In this document: piece after piece, positions 1 to 5,943 of the stretch
Layout of the letters: the number at the start of each line of letters is the position of its first letter
Position numbering within the stretch: position 1 is the stretch's first letter
Assembly (NCBI GenBank): GCA_030526885.1
Contig: JAUNBV010000020.1
Span: forward strand, 4,963-12,422
DNA length: 7,460 nt
DNA from: Syntrophomonadaceae bacterium
GTDB taxonomy: Bacteria > Bacillota > Syntrophomonadia > Syntrophomonadales > Syntrophomonadaceae
Reading direction: 5' to 3'
Program-made: the position numbers and the translations under genes
Notes under the pieces: model-generated
Told to the model about the DNA's origin: nothing
The model's input: only the letters and a program-made list of their open reading frames with translations
Database searches by the model: none

Positions 1-354
1 GAAATCGGAGCCCAAATCAATGTCGATATCTTTGAGGCCGGAGACATCGTTGATGTTGTTGGAACGTCAAAAGGAAAAGGCTTTGCCGGAGGAGTAAAAA
101 GACACAACTTTGCCCGAGGATCAATGGGCCACGGTTCCAAATACCATCGCCGTCCGGGTTCGCTGGGAGCTAAAGGCCCTGCGCGAGTATTTAAAGGCAG
201 GAAGATGCCCGGTAGAATGGGCGGCGAGCGCGTAACCGTCCAGGGATTGACGGTGGTCAGGACATATCCCGACCGCGATCTCATCCTGATAAAAGGTGCC
301 ATTCCCGGCCCCAAAAAGGGCCTAGTTATTATTAAGAATACGGTGAAGGCATAG
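1..354 (+). CDS. rplC: 50S ribosomal protein L3, C-terminal part (5' end outside window)
   Basis: This is the C-terminal 117 codons of L3, open from base 1 in frame 1 and ending at TAG 352-354. L3 binds 23S rRNA early in large-subunit assembly, and its long loop reaches towards the peptidyl transferase centre. The family blocks are easy to see: FEAGDIVDVVGTSKGKGFAG near the start, then KRHNFARGSMGHGSK, PGSLGA, VFKGRKMPGRMGG and, near the C-terminus, KGAIPGPKKGLV. An ATG at 124-126 lies inside the conserved SMGHGS block, so it is an internal methionine and not the start. The N-terminal part of roughly 90 residues is missing because of the window edge, not because of damage. The next gene, rplD, follows after 23 bases, as in the usual S10 operon. 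Confidence 0.97.
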   Translation, partial: EIGAQINVDIFEAGDIVDVVGTSKGKGFAGGVKRHNFARGSMGHGSKYHRRPGSLGAKGPARVFKGRKMPGRMGGERVTVQGLTVVRTYPDRDLILIKGAIPGPKKGLVIIKNTVKA

Positions 355-377
355 TTGTTGTTAAAGGAGGAAAAGAA

Positions 378-1001
378 ATGCCTAAAGTAGCGTTATTTGA
401 CATGCGCGGAGCCCAAATCGATGAGATTGAGCTTAACGATAATGTTTTTGGCATAGAGCCTAATGTAGCGGTCATGCATCAATTTGTAAAAATGCAGCTG
501 GCTAACAAACGTCAAGGCACGTCGTCAACCAAAAATCGAAGCGAGGTCAGAGGTACCGGTCGTAAGCCCTGGAGGCAGAAGGGCACCGGACGAGCCCGGG
601 CCGGAAGCCGGCGCAGCCCGATTTGGAAAGGCGGCGGAATCGTGTTCGGCCCCAAGCCGCGCGATTATTCGTATACCATGCCCCGTAAAATGAGAAGGTT
701 GGCGATGAGATCTGCTTTGTCCAGCAAAGTAGTTGACCAGCAGATTATCATAGTCGACGGATTTGATTTCGACCAACCCAAGACCAAAGTGATGGCGGAA
801 AGCCTGCAGGCGCTAAACGCTGCCAAAAAGACTTTGTTTGTGAGTACCGAAGCTGATATCAATGCTTTCAAATCGGCTCGCAACTTAGAGGGCGTTAAAG
901 TCGTGGCGGCGGATTTCATAAATGTTTATGACATTCTCAATCATGAAACACTGCTTATGACCAAAGACGCCGTCGCTCGGGTAGAGGAGGTATTTGCGTA
1001 A
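378..1001 (+). CDS. rplD: 50S ribosomal protein L4
   Basis: L4 is a large-subunit protein that binds 23S rRNA. Its extended loop lines the polypeptide exit tunnel at the constriction where macrolides bind. At 207 residues it has normal family length. The tunnel loop is intact at residues 61-78 (GRKPWRQKGTGRARAGSR), followed by PIWKGGGIVFGP and PRDYSYTMPRKMRRLA. No change of the known macrolide-resistance kind is apparent in the KPWRQKGTGRAR stretch. The start ATG is preceded by AAAGGAGG at 363-370, seven bases upstream. In E. coli L4 also represses the S10 operon by binding its leader; that leader would lie upstream of this window, so such control cannot be judged here. The stop codon abuts the rplW start with no spacer. 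Confidence 0.98.
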   Translation: MPKVALFDMRGAQIDEIELNDNVFGIEPNVAVMHQFVKMQLANKRQGTSSTKNRSEVRGTGRKPWRQKGTGRARAGSRRSPIWKGGGIVFGPKPRDYSYTMPRKMRRLAMRSALSSKVVDQQIIIVDGFDFDQPKTKVMAESLQALNAAKKTLFVSTEADINAFKSARNLEGVKVVAADFINVYDILNHETLLMTKDAVARVEEVFA

Positions 1002-1289
1002 ATGAGATACTATCACGATATTATCATTAAGCCGGTGGTCACGGAAAAATCCATGGATTTGCTGGCGGATAACAAATACACCTTTATCGTCGATAAGAAA
1101 GCTAACAAGACCGAGATCAAAAATGCCATTGAAAAGATTTTTAAGGTCGATGTTATCAAGGTGTACACCATGAATGTAAAGGGCAAACCGAAACGTATGG
1201 GCAGGTTTGAAGGAAAAACATCTGACCGCAAGAAGGCTATCGTAATGATCAGACCCGGCCAAAAAATTAAAATCTTCGATGGAATGTAA
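1002..1289 (+). CDS. rplW: 50S ribosomal protein L23
   Basis: L23 sits at the exit of the peptide tunnel on the large subunit and is the docking site for trigger factor and the signal recognition particle. The 95-residue product has normal length. It opens with the family pattern IIIKPVVTEKS, in which Glu15 aligns with the E. coli trigger-factor contact Glu18. It then continues through NKTEIKNAIEKIFKVDVIKV and VKGKPKRMGRFEGK to the basic DRKKAIV segment. The start ATG directly follows the rplD stop (TAAATG). Its ribosome binding site, GAGGAGG at 984-990, therefore lies inside the end of rplD, which favours coupled translation of L4 and L23. It is followed by the longest spacer in the window (60 bases) before rplB. 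Confidence 0.97.
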   Translation: MRYYHDIIIKPVVTEKSMDLLADNKYTFIVDKKANKTEIKNAIEKIFKVDVIKVYTMNVKGKPKRMGRFEGKTSDRKKAIVMIRPGQKIKIFDGM

Positions 1290-1349
1290 GCATTGCTGAC
1301 AGCGGATCAGAGATAATTGACCAGCACAGTTAAGGAGTGAACGAACAAA
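1290..1349 (+). other. rplW-rplB spacer, longest intergenic gap in the window
   Basis: These 60 bases separate L23 from L2. The only functional element I can support is the rplB ribosome binding site, AAGGAG at 1332-1337. A four-base inverted repeat (CTGA at 1296-1299 and TCAG at 1307-1310) has no T-run after it and is too weak for a terminator. TTGCTG at 1293-1298 and GATAAT at 1312-1317 resemble promoter boxes, but only 13 bases separate them, which is too short for a sigma-70 type promoter. The likely reading is a plain spacer within one transcript. Confidence 0.5.
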
Positions 1350-2174
1350 ATGGCCATCAAAAAGTTTAAGCCAACTACACCGAGCAGAAGGCATATGACC
1401 ATAATAGACCATTCCCCGCTCAGTAAAAAGGAGCCGGAGAAGAGCCTGACCGTAAGCCTTAAAAGTAAAGCCGGCAGAAATGCCAAAGGCCGCATTACCG
1501 TTCGTCATCAGGGCGGCGGTCATAAGCGCCTGTATCGCATAGTAGATTTCAAGCGTACCCACGACGGCGTACCCGCTACCGTGGCCGCTATCGAGTATGA
1601 CCCCAACCGTTCCGCCAATATTGCCTTGTTACATTATGCGGATGGCAGAAAATCTTATATTATTTCGCCCCATAACCTTAAGGTGGGCGACACCGTAGTA
1701 TCAGGTTCTACTGCCGACATAAAAGTAGGAAATACCTTAGCTCTGAAAGACATCCCGGTGGGGTCCCTAATCCATAACATCGAGTTGCGCCCCGGTAAAG
1801 GTGGTCAGATGGTCCGCTCTGCCGGCACGGTAGCTCAGTTGATGGCGAAGGAGGGCAATTACGCCCACGTGCGCTTGCCTTCCGGCGAAGTACGCCTAGT
1901 GCATATCAATTGCCGTGCCACTCTGGGGCAAGTGGGCAATCTCGACTACGAGAACCAGAATTATGGAAAAGCCGGCAAATCGCGTTGGATGGGGATTCGC
2001 CCCACGGTTCGAGGATCGGTAATGAATCCGGTAGATCATCCCCACGGAGGTGGCGAGGGACGCGCTCCCATCGGACGGAAATATCCCGTATCCCCCTGGG
2101 GCAAGATCGCCATTGGCGGCAAGACCCGTAAGAAAAAACCGTCAGACAGCATGATTGTGAGAAAACGGAAGTAA
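1350..2174 (+). CDS. rplB: 50S ribosomal protein L2
   Basis: L2 is one of the most conserved large-subunit proteins. It is needed for subunit association and lies near the peptidyl transferase centre. The product has 274 residues, almost the same as E. coli L2 (273). Visible landmarks are RITVRHQGGGHKRLYRI around residues 48-64, the central beta domains, and the C-terminal PVDHPHGGGEGR beginning near residue 227. His230 in that block corresponds to the functionally important E. coli His229. A basic tail, KTRKKKPSDSMIVRKRK, closes the protein. The start is ATG with AAGGAG twelve bases upstream, a slightly long spacing. The protein is complete, and rpsS follows after 13 bases. Confidence 0.98.
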   Translation: MAIKKFKPTTPSRRHMTIIDHSPLSKKEPEKSLTVSLKSKAGRNAKGRITVRHQGGGHKRLYRIVDFKRTHDGVPATVAAIEYDPNRSANIALLHYADGRKSYIISPHNLKVGDTVVSGSTADIKVGNTLALKDIPVGSLIHNIELRPGKGGQMVRSAGTVAQLMAKEGNYAHVRLPSGEVRLVHINCRATLGQVGNLDYENQNYGKAGKSRWMGIRPTVRGSVMNPVDHPHGGGEGRAPIGRKYPVSPWGKIAIGGKTRKKKPSDSMIVRKRK

Positions 2175-2187
2175 AGGAGGTCAGGAG

Positions 2188-2472
2188 ATGGCAAGGTCAT
2201 TAAAGAAAGGGCCTTATTGTGAAGAGAAGCTCTTAAAAAAGATTGAAGATATGAATGAGAGCGGACAAAAAAAGGTTATAAAGACCTGGTCCCGGCGGTC
2301 AACGATTTTTCCGCAAATGGTGGGACACACCCTGGCCGTACATGACGGCCGCAAACACATACCGGTATATATTACCGAAGACATGGTTGGATTGAAGCTG
2401 GGCGAGTTTGCTCCCACCCGCACCTATCGCGGACATGCCGGCAAAAACGAGAAATCCAGCCGCCGTAAGTAG
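2188..2472 (+). CDS. rpsS: 30S ribosomal protein S19
   Basis: S19 is a small-subunit head protein that pairs with S13 and contacts 16S rRNA near the A site and the intersubunit bridges. The 94-residue product has normal length. It carries the expected MARSLKKGPY start, the TWSRRSTIFPQMVGHT block around residues 33-48, VHDGRKHIPVYIT, and the C-terminal GEFAPTRTYRGHAG signature followed by a basic tail. The ribosome binding site AAAGGAGG (2173-2180) overlaps the rplB stop codon and lies seven bases before the ATG, so ribosomes finishing rplB are well placed to reinitiate. No irregularity was seen. Confidence 0.98.
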   Translation: MARSLKKGPYCEEKLLKKIEDMNESGQKKVIKTWSRRSTIFPQMVGHTLAVHDGRKHIPVYITEDMVGLKLGEFAPTRTYRGHAGKNEKSSRRK

Positions 2473-2489
2473 AAAGGAGGAAGGCTTAA

Positions 2490-2831
2490 ATGGAGTCCAG
2501 AGCAAAAGCTCGATATATACGGGTATCTCCCTTTAAAGCCCGCCAGGTAGCAGATCTGGTTCGAGGCAAAGACACCCGGGAGGCAATGGGGATACTCAAG
2601 TACACCAATAAAAAAGCTGCCCCTCTGATCAGCAAAGTTGTACAGGCGGCCATCGCCAACGCCGAGCATAATTTCGATATGGATTCTGACCGGCTTTATG
2701 TTTCAGAGATTATGATTGACGAAGGGCCTACCATACGGCGTATGAAACCAAGAGCGTACGGCAGAGCCGATATCATGCGGCACCGCACCAGCCATATCAC
2801 CGTAGTGCTGCGCGAAAGGGAGGTTAAATAG
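2490..2831 (+). CDS. rplV: 50S ribosomal protein L22
   Basis: L22 binds 23S rRNA, and its long beta hairpin forms part of the exit tunnel wall opposite L4. The product has 113 residues, typical for the family. It begins with AKARYIRVSPFKARQVADLVRG and contains KVVQAAIANAEHN near residues 49-61. The hairpin segment MKPRAYGRAD at residues 85-94 is intact, with no insertion or deletion of the kind linked to macrolide resistance, and it is followed by RTSHITVVL. The ribosome binding site AAAGGAGG (2473-2480) directly follows the rpsS stop, nine bases before the ATG. The TAG stop shares its last base with the GTG start of rpsC. Confidence 0.98.
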   Translation: MESRAKARYIRVSPFKARQVADLVRGKDTREAMGILKYTNKKAAPLISKVVQAAIANAEHNFDMDSDRLYVSEIMIDEGPTIRRMKPRAYGRADIMRHRTSHITVVLREREVK

Positions 2832-3505
2832 TGGGGCAGAAGGTACATCCTAAAGGGTTCAGAATCGGCATCATCCGCGATTGGGATTCCAATTGGTATG
2901 CCGACAGAGATTATACTGATTTACTGCATGAAGATTATAAGATCCGCACGTTGATTAAAGAGCGTTTTTATGCAGCCGGGGTTTCCAAGGTTGAGATCCA
3001 GCGTACCGGCAATCGAGTACGAGTGACCATTCATACTGCCAAACCCGGTATCGTTATCGGACGGGGCGGTCAGGAAGTGGAAAATCTCAAACAGACGCTT
3101 AATAAATTGACCGGTAAGGCTGTAAATATCAATATTCAGGAAATTAAAAAGCCGGAACTGGATGCACAGATCGTGGCTGAGGGTGTAGCTCAGCAGTTGG
3201 AAAAGCGCGTGTCTTTCCGTCGCGCCATGAAGCAGTCGGTACAGCGTACCATCCGCATGGGTGGCGTGGGCATGAAAATCGCTATTTCCGGACGTCTGGG
3301 CGGTGCTGAAATCGCGCGTACCGAGTGGTACTCCGAAGGCAAGGTGCCATTGCATACTTTGCGGGCAGATATTGATTACGGCTTTGCCGAAGCCAATACC
3401 ACTTATGGAAAAATCGGCATCAAGGTATGGATCAACCGTGGCGAGATTTTACCGGAAGCCAAAAAAAGACCGGTACAAAAAGCAGCGGAGGAGGCAAATA
3501 GATAA
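2831..3505 (+). CDS. rpsC: 30S ribosomal protein S3
   Basis: S3 lies in the head of the small subunit at the mRNA entry tunnel and, with S4 and S5, helps unwind incoming mRNA. The product has 224 residues and starts at GTG with the near-invariant MGQKVHPKGFRIGI. An N-terminal type 2 KH RNA-binding domain has its GRGG loop at residues 77-80. Basic residues of the mRNA helicase surface are present at Arg130, Arg131 and Lys134 (FRRAMK). The C-terminal domain includes SGRLGGAEIARTEWYSEG and PLHTLRADIDYG. The ribosome binding site GGGAGG (2818-2823) lies within the end of rplV, and the two genes overlap by one base (TAGTG). At its 3' end it overlaps rplP by one base (TAATG). Confidence 0.98.
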   Translation: MGQKVHPKGFRIGIIRDWDSNWYADRDYTDLLHEDYKIRTLIKERFYAAGVSKVEIQRTGNRVRVTIHTAKPGIVIGRGGQEVENLKQTLNKLTGKAVNINIQEIKKPELDAQIVAEGVAQQLEKRVSFRRAMKQSVQRTIRMGGVGMKIAISGRLGGAEIARTEWYSEGKVPLHTLRADIDYGFAEANTTYGKIGIKVWINRGEILPEAKKRPVQKAAEEANR

Positions 3506-3939
3506 TGCTGAACCCAAAACGAGTAAAGTACAGAAAACAGCACCGACCCAGCCTTAAAGGCAAAGCCAATAAAGGCAATGCGGTCGTTTACGGAGATTAT
3601 GGCCTGCAAGCCCTGGATGCTGCCTGGGTGACCAATCGCCAGATAGAAGCAGCCCGTATCGCCATCAACCGTTATATTCGCCGCGGAGGAAAACTGTGGA
3701 TCAAGATTTTCCCCGATCGCCCCATTACCAGCAAACCGGCTGAAACCCGTATGGGTAAGGGAAAAGGAACTCCGGAGCACTGGGTAGCTGTGGTCAAGCC
3801 TGGCCGGGTGATGTTTGAACTCTCCGGCGTAAGCGAAGAGACTGCGCGCGAGGCGATGCGGCTGGCGTCCCACAAACTGCCGGTAAGGTGTAAGTTTGTA
3901 GTAAGAGAAGAAATGGGTGGTGATGTCGGTGAAAGCTAA
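3505..3939 (+). CDS. rplP: 50S ribosomal protein L16
   Basis: L16 binds 23S rRNA near the A-site tRNA and is a late assembly protein needed for peptidyl transferase activity. The product has 144 residues, with the family start MLNPKRVKYRKQHR, then NRQIEAARIAINRYIRRGGK and FPDRPITSKP. TRMGKGKG follows, in which Arg82 corresponds to the arginine that is hydroxylated in E. coli L16 (Arg81); whether it is modified here is unknown. The C-terminal extension past KLPVRCKFVVRE is common in Gram-positive versions. The start ATG overlaps the rpsC stop by one base, and GGAGGAGG at 3487-3494 inside rpsC is its ribosome binding site. The 3' end overlaps the start of rpmC. Confidence 0.98.
   Translation: MLNPKRVKYRKQHRPSLKGKANKGNAVVYGDYGLQALDAAWVTNRQIEAARIAINRYIRRGGKLWIKIFPDRPITSKPAETRMGKGKGTPEHWVAVVKPGRVMFELSGVSEETAREAMRLASHKLPVRCKFVVREEMGGDVGES
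3915..3924 (+). promoter_or_regulatory. Ribosome binding site that decides the rpmC start
   Basis: GGGTGGTGAT inside the end of rplP matches the extended Shine-Dalgarno consensus GGAGGTGAT with one mismatch. Its core lies eight bases before the GTG at 3929, but only two bases before the ATG at 3923 and overlapping the GTG at 3917. It therefore supports 3929 as the rpmC start over the two upstream in-frame candidates. Confidence 0.6.
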
Positions 3940-4135
3940 GAAAATGAGAGATATGACCGACGCCGAACTGGAAAAAAAGATACGCGACTATAAAGAAGAG
4001 CTTTTCAATTTAAGATTTCAGATGGCAACCGGTCAGTTGGATAACCCCATGAGAATCAAGGATGTTCGCAAGAACATCGCCCGATGCAAGACGGTAATCA
4101 GACAGCGTGAGCTGTTGGAAGAAAGCAATAAGTAA
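3929..4135 (+). CDS. rpmC: 50S ribosomal protein L29
   Basis: L29 is a small, two-helix large-subunit protein next to L23 at the tunnel exit. With the GTG start at 3929 the product has 68 residues and begins MKAKKMRDMTDAELEKKI, exactly as family members do. The signature LRFQMATGQLDNPMRIKDVR follows at residues 28-47, and the protein is mostly helical and charged. Two upstream in-frame starts, GTG 3917 and ATG 3923, would add MVMS or MS before the conserved beginning and are poorly spaced from the ribosome binding site, so I prefer 3929. With this start the gene overlaps rplP by 11 bases. The start is the only doubtful point; the gene identity is secure. Confidence 0.95.
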   Translation: MKAKKMRDMTDAELEKKIRDYKEELFNLRFQMATGQLDNPMRIKDVRKNIARCKTVIRQRELLEESNK

Positions 4136-4150
4136 GGAGGAGGGCTAAGA

Positions 4151-4420
4151 GTGACAGAGCAACAGACTAAGCGCAAAGTTAGGACCGGGGTTGTTACCAG
4201 CGACAAGATGGAAAAGACCATTACCGTTTCCATTGAAACTGTCAAACGGCATCCTCTTTATAAAAAGACCGTAAGAAGCAGTAAAAAGTATAAGGCGCAC
4301 GACGAAAACAACGAGGCTCGTACCGGTGACGTAGTAAGAATAGTGGAATGCCGTCCGCTATCCAAGGACAAGAGATGGCAGCTAGTCGAGATAGTTGAGA
4401 AAGCCAAGACTTTACAGTAG
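4151..4420 (+). CDS. rpsQ: 30S ribosomal protein S17
   Basis: S17 is a primary 16S rRNA-binding protein of the small-subunit body with an OB-type beta barrel. The product has 89 residues from a GTG start. Recognisable blocks are RTGVVTSDKMEKTITVSIE at residues 11-29, VKRHPLYKKTVRSSKKYKAH in the middle, and the turn GDVVRIVECRPLSKDKRWQL near residues 59-78. The ribosome binding site AAGGAGG (4134-4140) overlaps the rpmC stop and stands ten bases before the GTG. A 30-base spacer then separates it from rplN, the classical boundary between the S10 and spc parts in E. coli. No terminator or promoter is evident there, so the two parts look joined in one transcript. Confidence 0.97.
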   Translation: MTEQQTKRKVRTGVVTSDKMEKTITVSIETVKRHPLYKKTVRSSKKYKAHDENNEARTGDVVRIVECRPLSKDKRWQLVEIVEKAKTLQ

Positions 4421-4450
4421 CACTTTTTAGCTTGAAGGGAGGTTTACGCC

Positions 4451-4819
4451 ATGATACAGCAGGAAACCATGTTACAGGTGGGTGACAATACCGGAGCCAA
4501 AAAAGTGTTGTGTATTAAGGTTTTGGGAGGTTCCACCAGAAGATACGCCACTGTTGGCGACGTGATTGTAGTAACCGTTAAAGAAGCCGTGCCCAACGGC
4601 AACATCAAAAAAGGCGATGTCGTAAAGGCTGTGGTAGTGCGCACTAAAAAAGAGATTCGCCGCCCCGACGGTTCCTATATCGCTTTTTCCGAGAATGCCG
4701 CCGTTATTATCGATGACAACGGTAACCCCAGAGGAACACGTATATTTGGACCGGTGGCCAGAGAATTAAGAGACAGGAATTTCATGAAAATAGTGTCCCT
4801 GGCTCCTGAAGTTCTGTAG
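4451..4819 (+). CDS. rplN: 50S ribosomal protein L14
   Basis: L14 binds 23S rRNA on the subunit interface and forms bridges to the small subunit; it is also the docking site of the silencing factor RsfS. At 122 residues it has the standard bacterial length. The family pattern is complete: MIQQETMLQVGDNTGAKKV at the start, KVLGGSTRRYATVGDVI, KKGDVVKAVVVRTKKEIRR, and then SYIAFSENAAVIID and NPRGTRIFGPVARELR to the end. The start ATG has AAGGGAGG (4435-4442) eight bases upstream. This is the first gene of the spc part; rplX follows after 17 bases. No irregularity was seen. Confidence 0.98.
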   Translation: MIQQETMLQVGDNTGAKKVLCIKVLGGSTRRYATVGDVIVVTVKEAVPNGNIKKGDVVKAVVVRTKKEIRRPDGSYIAFSENAAVIIDDNGNPRGTRIFGPVARELRDRNFMKIVSLAPEVL

Positions 4820-4824
4820 TCGGT

Positions 4825-4830
4825 GGAGGT
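4825..4830 (+). promoter_or_regulatory. Ribosome binding site that decides the rplX start
   Basis: GGAGGT lies seven bases, counted from the GGAGG core, before the ATG at 4837. The other in-frame candidate, GTG at 4831, follows it immediately and would be too close. The site therefore favours 4837 as the start of L24. Confidence 0.65.
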
Positions 4831-4836
4831 GTGAAG

Positions 4837-5148
4837 ATGAATATCAAAAAGGGCGACACAGTACAGATTATGACCGGCAAGGATGCCGGGAAAAAAGGGA
4901 AAGTGATCAGAGCTATTCCCGCTGATAAAAAAATCGTCATTGAGGGAGCCAATCGGGCCAAGCGCCATTCCCGTCCCACACGGGCATTGCCTCAGGGGGG
5001 GATTTTACAGATAGAGCAGCCTCTGGACGTATCCAATGTGATGTTGGTGTGCAGCAAATGTAAGAAACCGACCCGTACCGGTAAAAAAATCCTCGATAAT
5101 GACCAGAAGGTCAGGGTGTGTAAAAGATGCGGAGAGGTTCTGGACTAA
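4837..5148 (+). CDS. rplX: 50S ribosomal protein L24 with C-terminal Cys4 motif
   Basis: L24 initiates large-subunit assembly by binding the 5' domain of 23S rRNA. From ATG 4837 the product has 103 residues. It starts with a KOW motif (KKGDTVQIMTGKDAGKKGKV, residues 4-23), continues with the RPTRALPQGGI block near residues 46-56, and ends with CSKCKKPTRTGKK and VRVCKRCGEVLD. The four cysteines at 72, 75, 95 and 98 form a CxxC...CxxC pair that could bind zinc. This pair is found in many Bacillota L24 proteins but not in the E. coli protein, so zinc binding is inferred. A GTG at 4831 would add two residues but sits against the ribosome binding site. rplE follows after 28 bases. Confidence 0.96.
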   Translation: MNIKKGDTVQIMTGKDAGKKGKVIRAIPADKKIVIEGANRAKRHSRPTRALPQGGILQIEQPLDVSNVMLVCSKCKKPTRTGKKILDNDQKVRVCKRCGEVLD

Positions 5149-5168
5149 AACTCCAGGAAGGGAGGCAA

Positions 5169-5181
5169 GCCATTAAATGGC
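5169..5181 (+). promoter_or_regulatory. Inverted repeat enclosing the rplE start codon
   Basis: GCCAT-TAA-ATGGC is a perfect five-base inverted repeat with a three-base loop. Its 3' arm contains the ATG of rplE at 5177-5179. In mRNA it could form a small hairpin that hides the start codon. In E. coli the protein S8 represses the spc operon by binding mRNA at the start of rplE, so the position is suggestive. The stem is short, however, and may be chance; it does not visibly reproduce the S8 binding-site structure. Confidence 0.25.
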
Positions 5182-5713
5182 AAATCTTAAAGAACAGTAT
5201 AAACAGGACATGATTCCTAAGCTGATGGAGCATTTTCAATATAAAAATGTCATGCAGGTTCCGCGATTAGAAAAAGTCATTATTAATATTGGCGTTGGTG
5301 AAGCTACCCAGAACCCCAAGGCTCTGGACGGCGCTGTCAATGATTTGACCATAATCTGCGGACAAAAACCGGTTATTACCAAGGCCAGAAAGTCTATCGC
5401 CGGTTTCAAACTGCGTGAAGGTGTGCCCATCGGATGCAAGGTCACGCTGCGCGGTGAACGCATGTATGATTTTCTTGAAAAGCTTATCAACATAGTTTTG
5501 CCCCGTGTACGTGACTTTCGCGGCGTATCACCGCAGGCTTTTGATGGCCGGGGAAATTATTCACTGGGCATAAAAGAACAGACCATTTTCCCGGAAATCG
5601 ATTTTGACAAGATCGATAAGATACGAGGAATGGAAGTGGTCATTGTAACCACGGCAAAAACAGATGAGGAAGCCAGGGAATTGCTTAAGTGCATGGGCAT
5701 GCCCTTCAGATAA
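5177..5713 (+). CDS. rplE: 50S ribosomal protein L5
   Basis: L5 binds 5S rRNA, helps deliver it to the central protuberance, and contacts P-site tRNA and S13. The product has 178 residues, normal for bacteria. Family landmarks are VPRLEKVIINIGVGEATQNP at residues 28-47, the loop GQKPVITKARKSIAGFKLRE at residues 62-81, GCKVTLRGERMYDFLEKL, PRVRDFRGVSP and, near the end, GNYSLGIKEQTIFPEI. The start ATG is followed by a typical LKEQYK beginning. The ribosome binding site AAGGGAGG (5158-5165) is eleven bases upstream, longer than at most genes here, and a small inverted repeat covers the start codon. rpsN follows after 17 bases. Confidence 0.98.
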   Translation: MANLKEQYKQDMIPKLMEHFQYKNVMQVPRLEKVIINIGVGEATQNPKALDGAVNDLTIICGQKPVITKARKSIAGFKLREGVPIGCKVTLRGERMYDFLEKLINIVLPRVRDFRGVSPQAFDGRGNYSLGIKEQTIFPEIDFDKIDKIRGMEVVIVTTAKTDEEARELLKCMGMPFR

Positions 5714-5730
5714 GGAGGAGGAAAAGCTAA

Positions 5731-5916
5731 ATGGCGAAAAAGTCAATGATTGCAAAACAAAAACGCCCGCAGAAATATAAGGTTCGCGAGTATAACCGGT
5801 GCAGGATTTGTGGAAGACCGAGGGCTTATATGAACAAATTCGGATTATGCAGGGTGTGTTTCCGTGAGATGGCGCACCGCGGCGAACTCCCTGGAGTGAC
5901 TAAATCGAGCTGGTAG
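5731..5916 (+). CDS. rpsN: 30S ribosomal protein S14, zinc-binding (type Z) form
   Basis: S14 is a late-assembling protein of the small-subunit head, next to S3 and S10. This is the short 61-residue form, not the roughly 100-residue zinc-free form. Its zinc ribbon is complete, with CRIC at residues 24-27 and CRVC at 40-43 giving Cys24, Cys27, Cys40 and Cys43. It begins MAKKSMIAKQKRPQKYKVR and ends with the family tail GELPGVTKSSW. In Bacillota this form is usually the housekeeping copy in the spc operon (also called rpsZ or rpsN1), sometimes with a zinc-independent paralogue elsewhere that is induced under zinc limitation. The ribosome binding site AAGGAGGAGG (5712-5721) overlaps the rplE stop and stands nine bases before the ATG. 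Confidence 0.97.
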   Translation: MAKKSMIAKQKRPQKYKVREYNRCRICGRPRAYMNKFGLCRVCFREMAHRGELPGVTKSSW

Positions 5917-5943
5917 GTTTTCTAAAAGAAGGAGGTACACACT

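Noticed and set aside
124..354. A short separate gene starting at ATG 124
   Set aside because: The reading frame is open back to base 1 and encodes conserved L3 sequence upstream; the ATG is an internal methionine of L3.
1296..1310. Small inverted repeat in the rplW-rplB spacer as a possible terminator
   Set aside because: The stem is only four bases and no T-run follows; a terminator here would also split an essential operon.
1293..1317. Promoter-like boxes TTGCTG and GATAAT in the rplW-rplB spacer
   Set aside because: Only 13 bases separate the two boxes, against the usual 16-18, and the -35 box is poor.
885..1562. A 225-codon open frame on the - strand across rplD, rplW and rplB
   Set aside because: It lies antisense to three certain ribosomal genes, has no recognisable domain or plausible ribosome binding site, and is best explained as a shadow of their codon pattern.
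2921..3355. A 144-codon open frame on the - strand inside rpsC
   Set aside because: It is wholly inside S3, which is intact and strongly conserved in the + frame.
3403..3873. A 156-codon open frame on the - strand across rpsC and rplP
   Set aside because: It is antisense to two conserved genes and its translation resembles no family I know.
4421..4450. rpsQ-rplN spacer as a separate spc operon promoter or terminator
   Set aside because: The 30 bases hold a short T-run and the rplN ribosome binding site but no hairpin and no paired promoter boxes.
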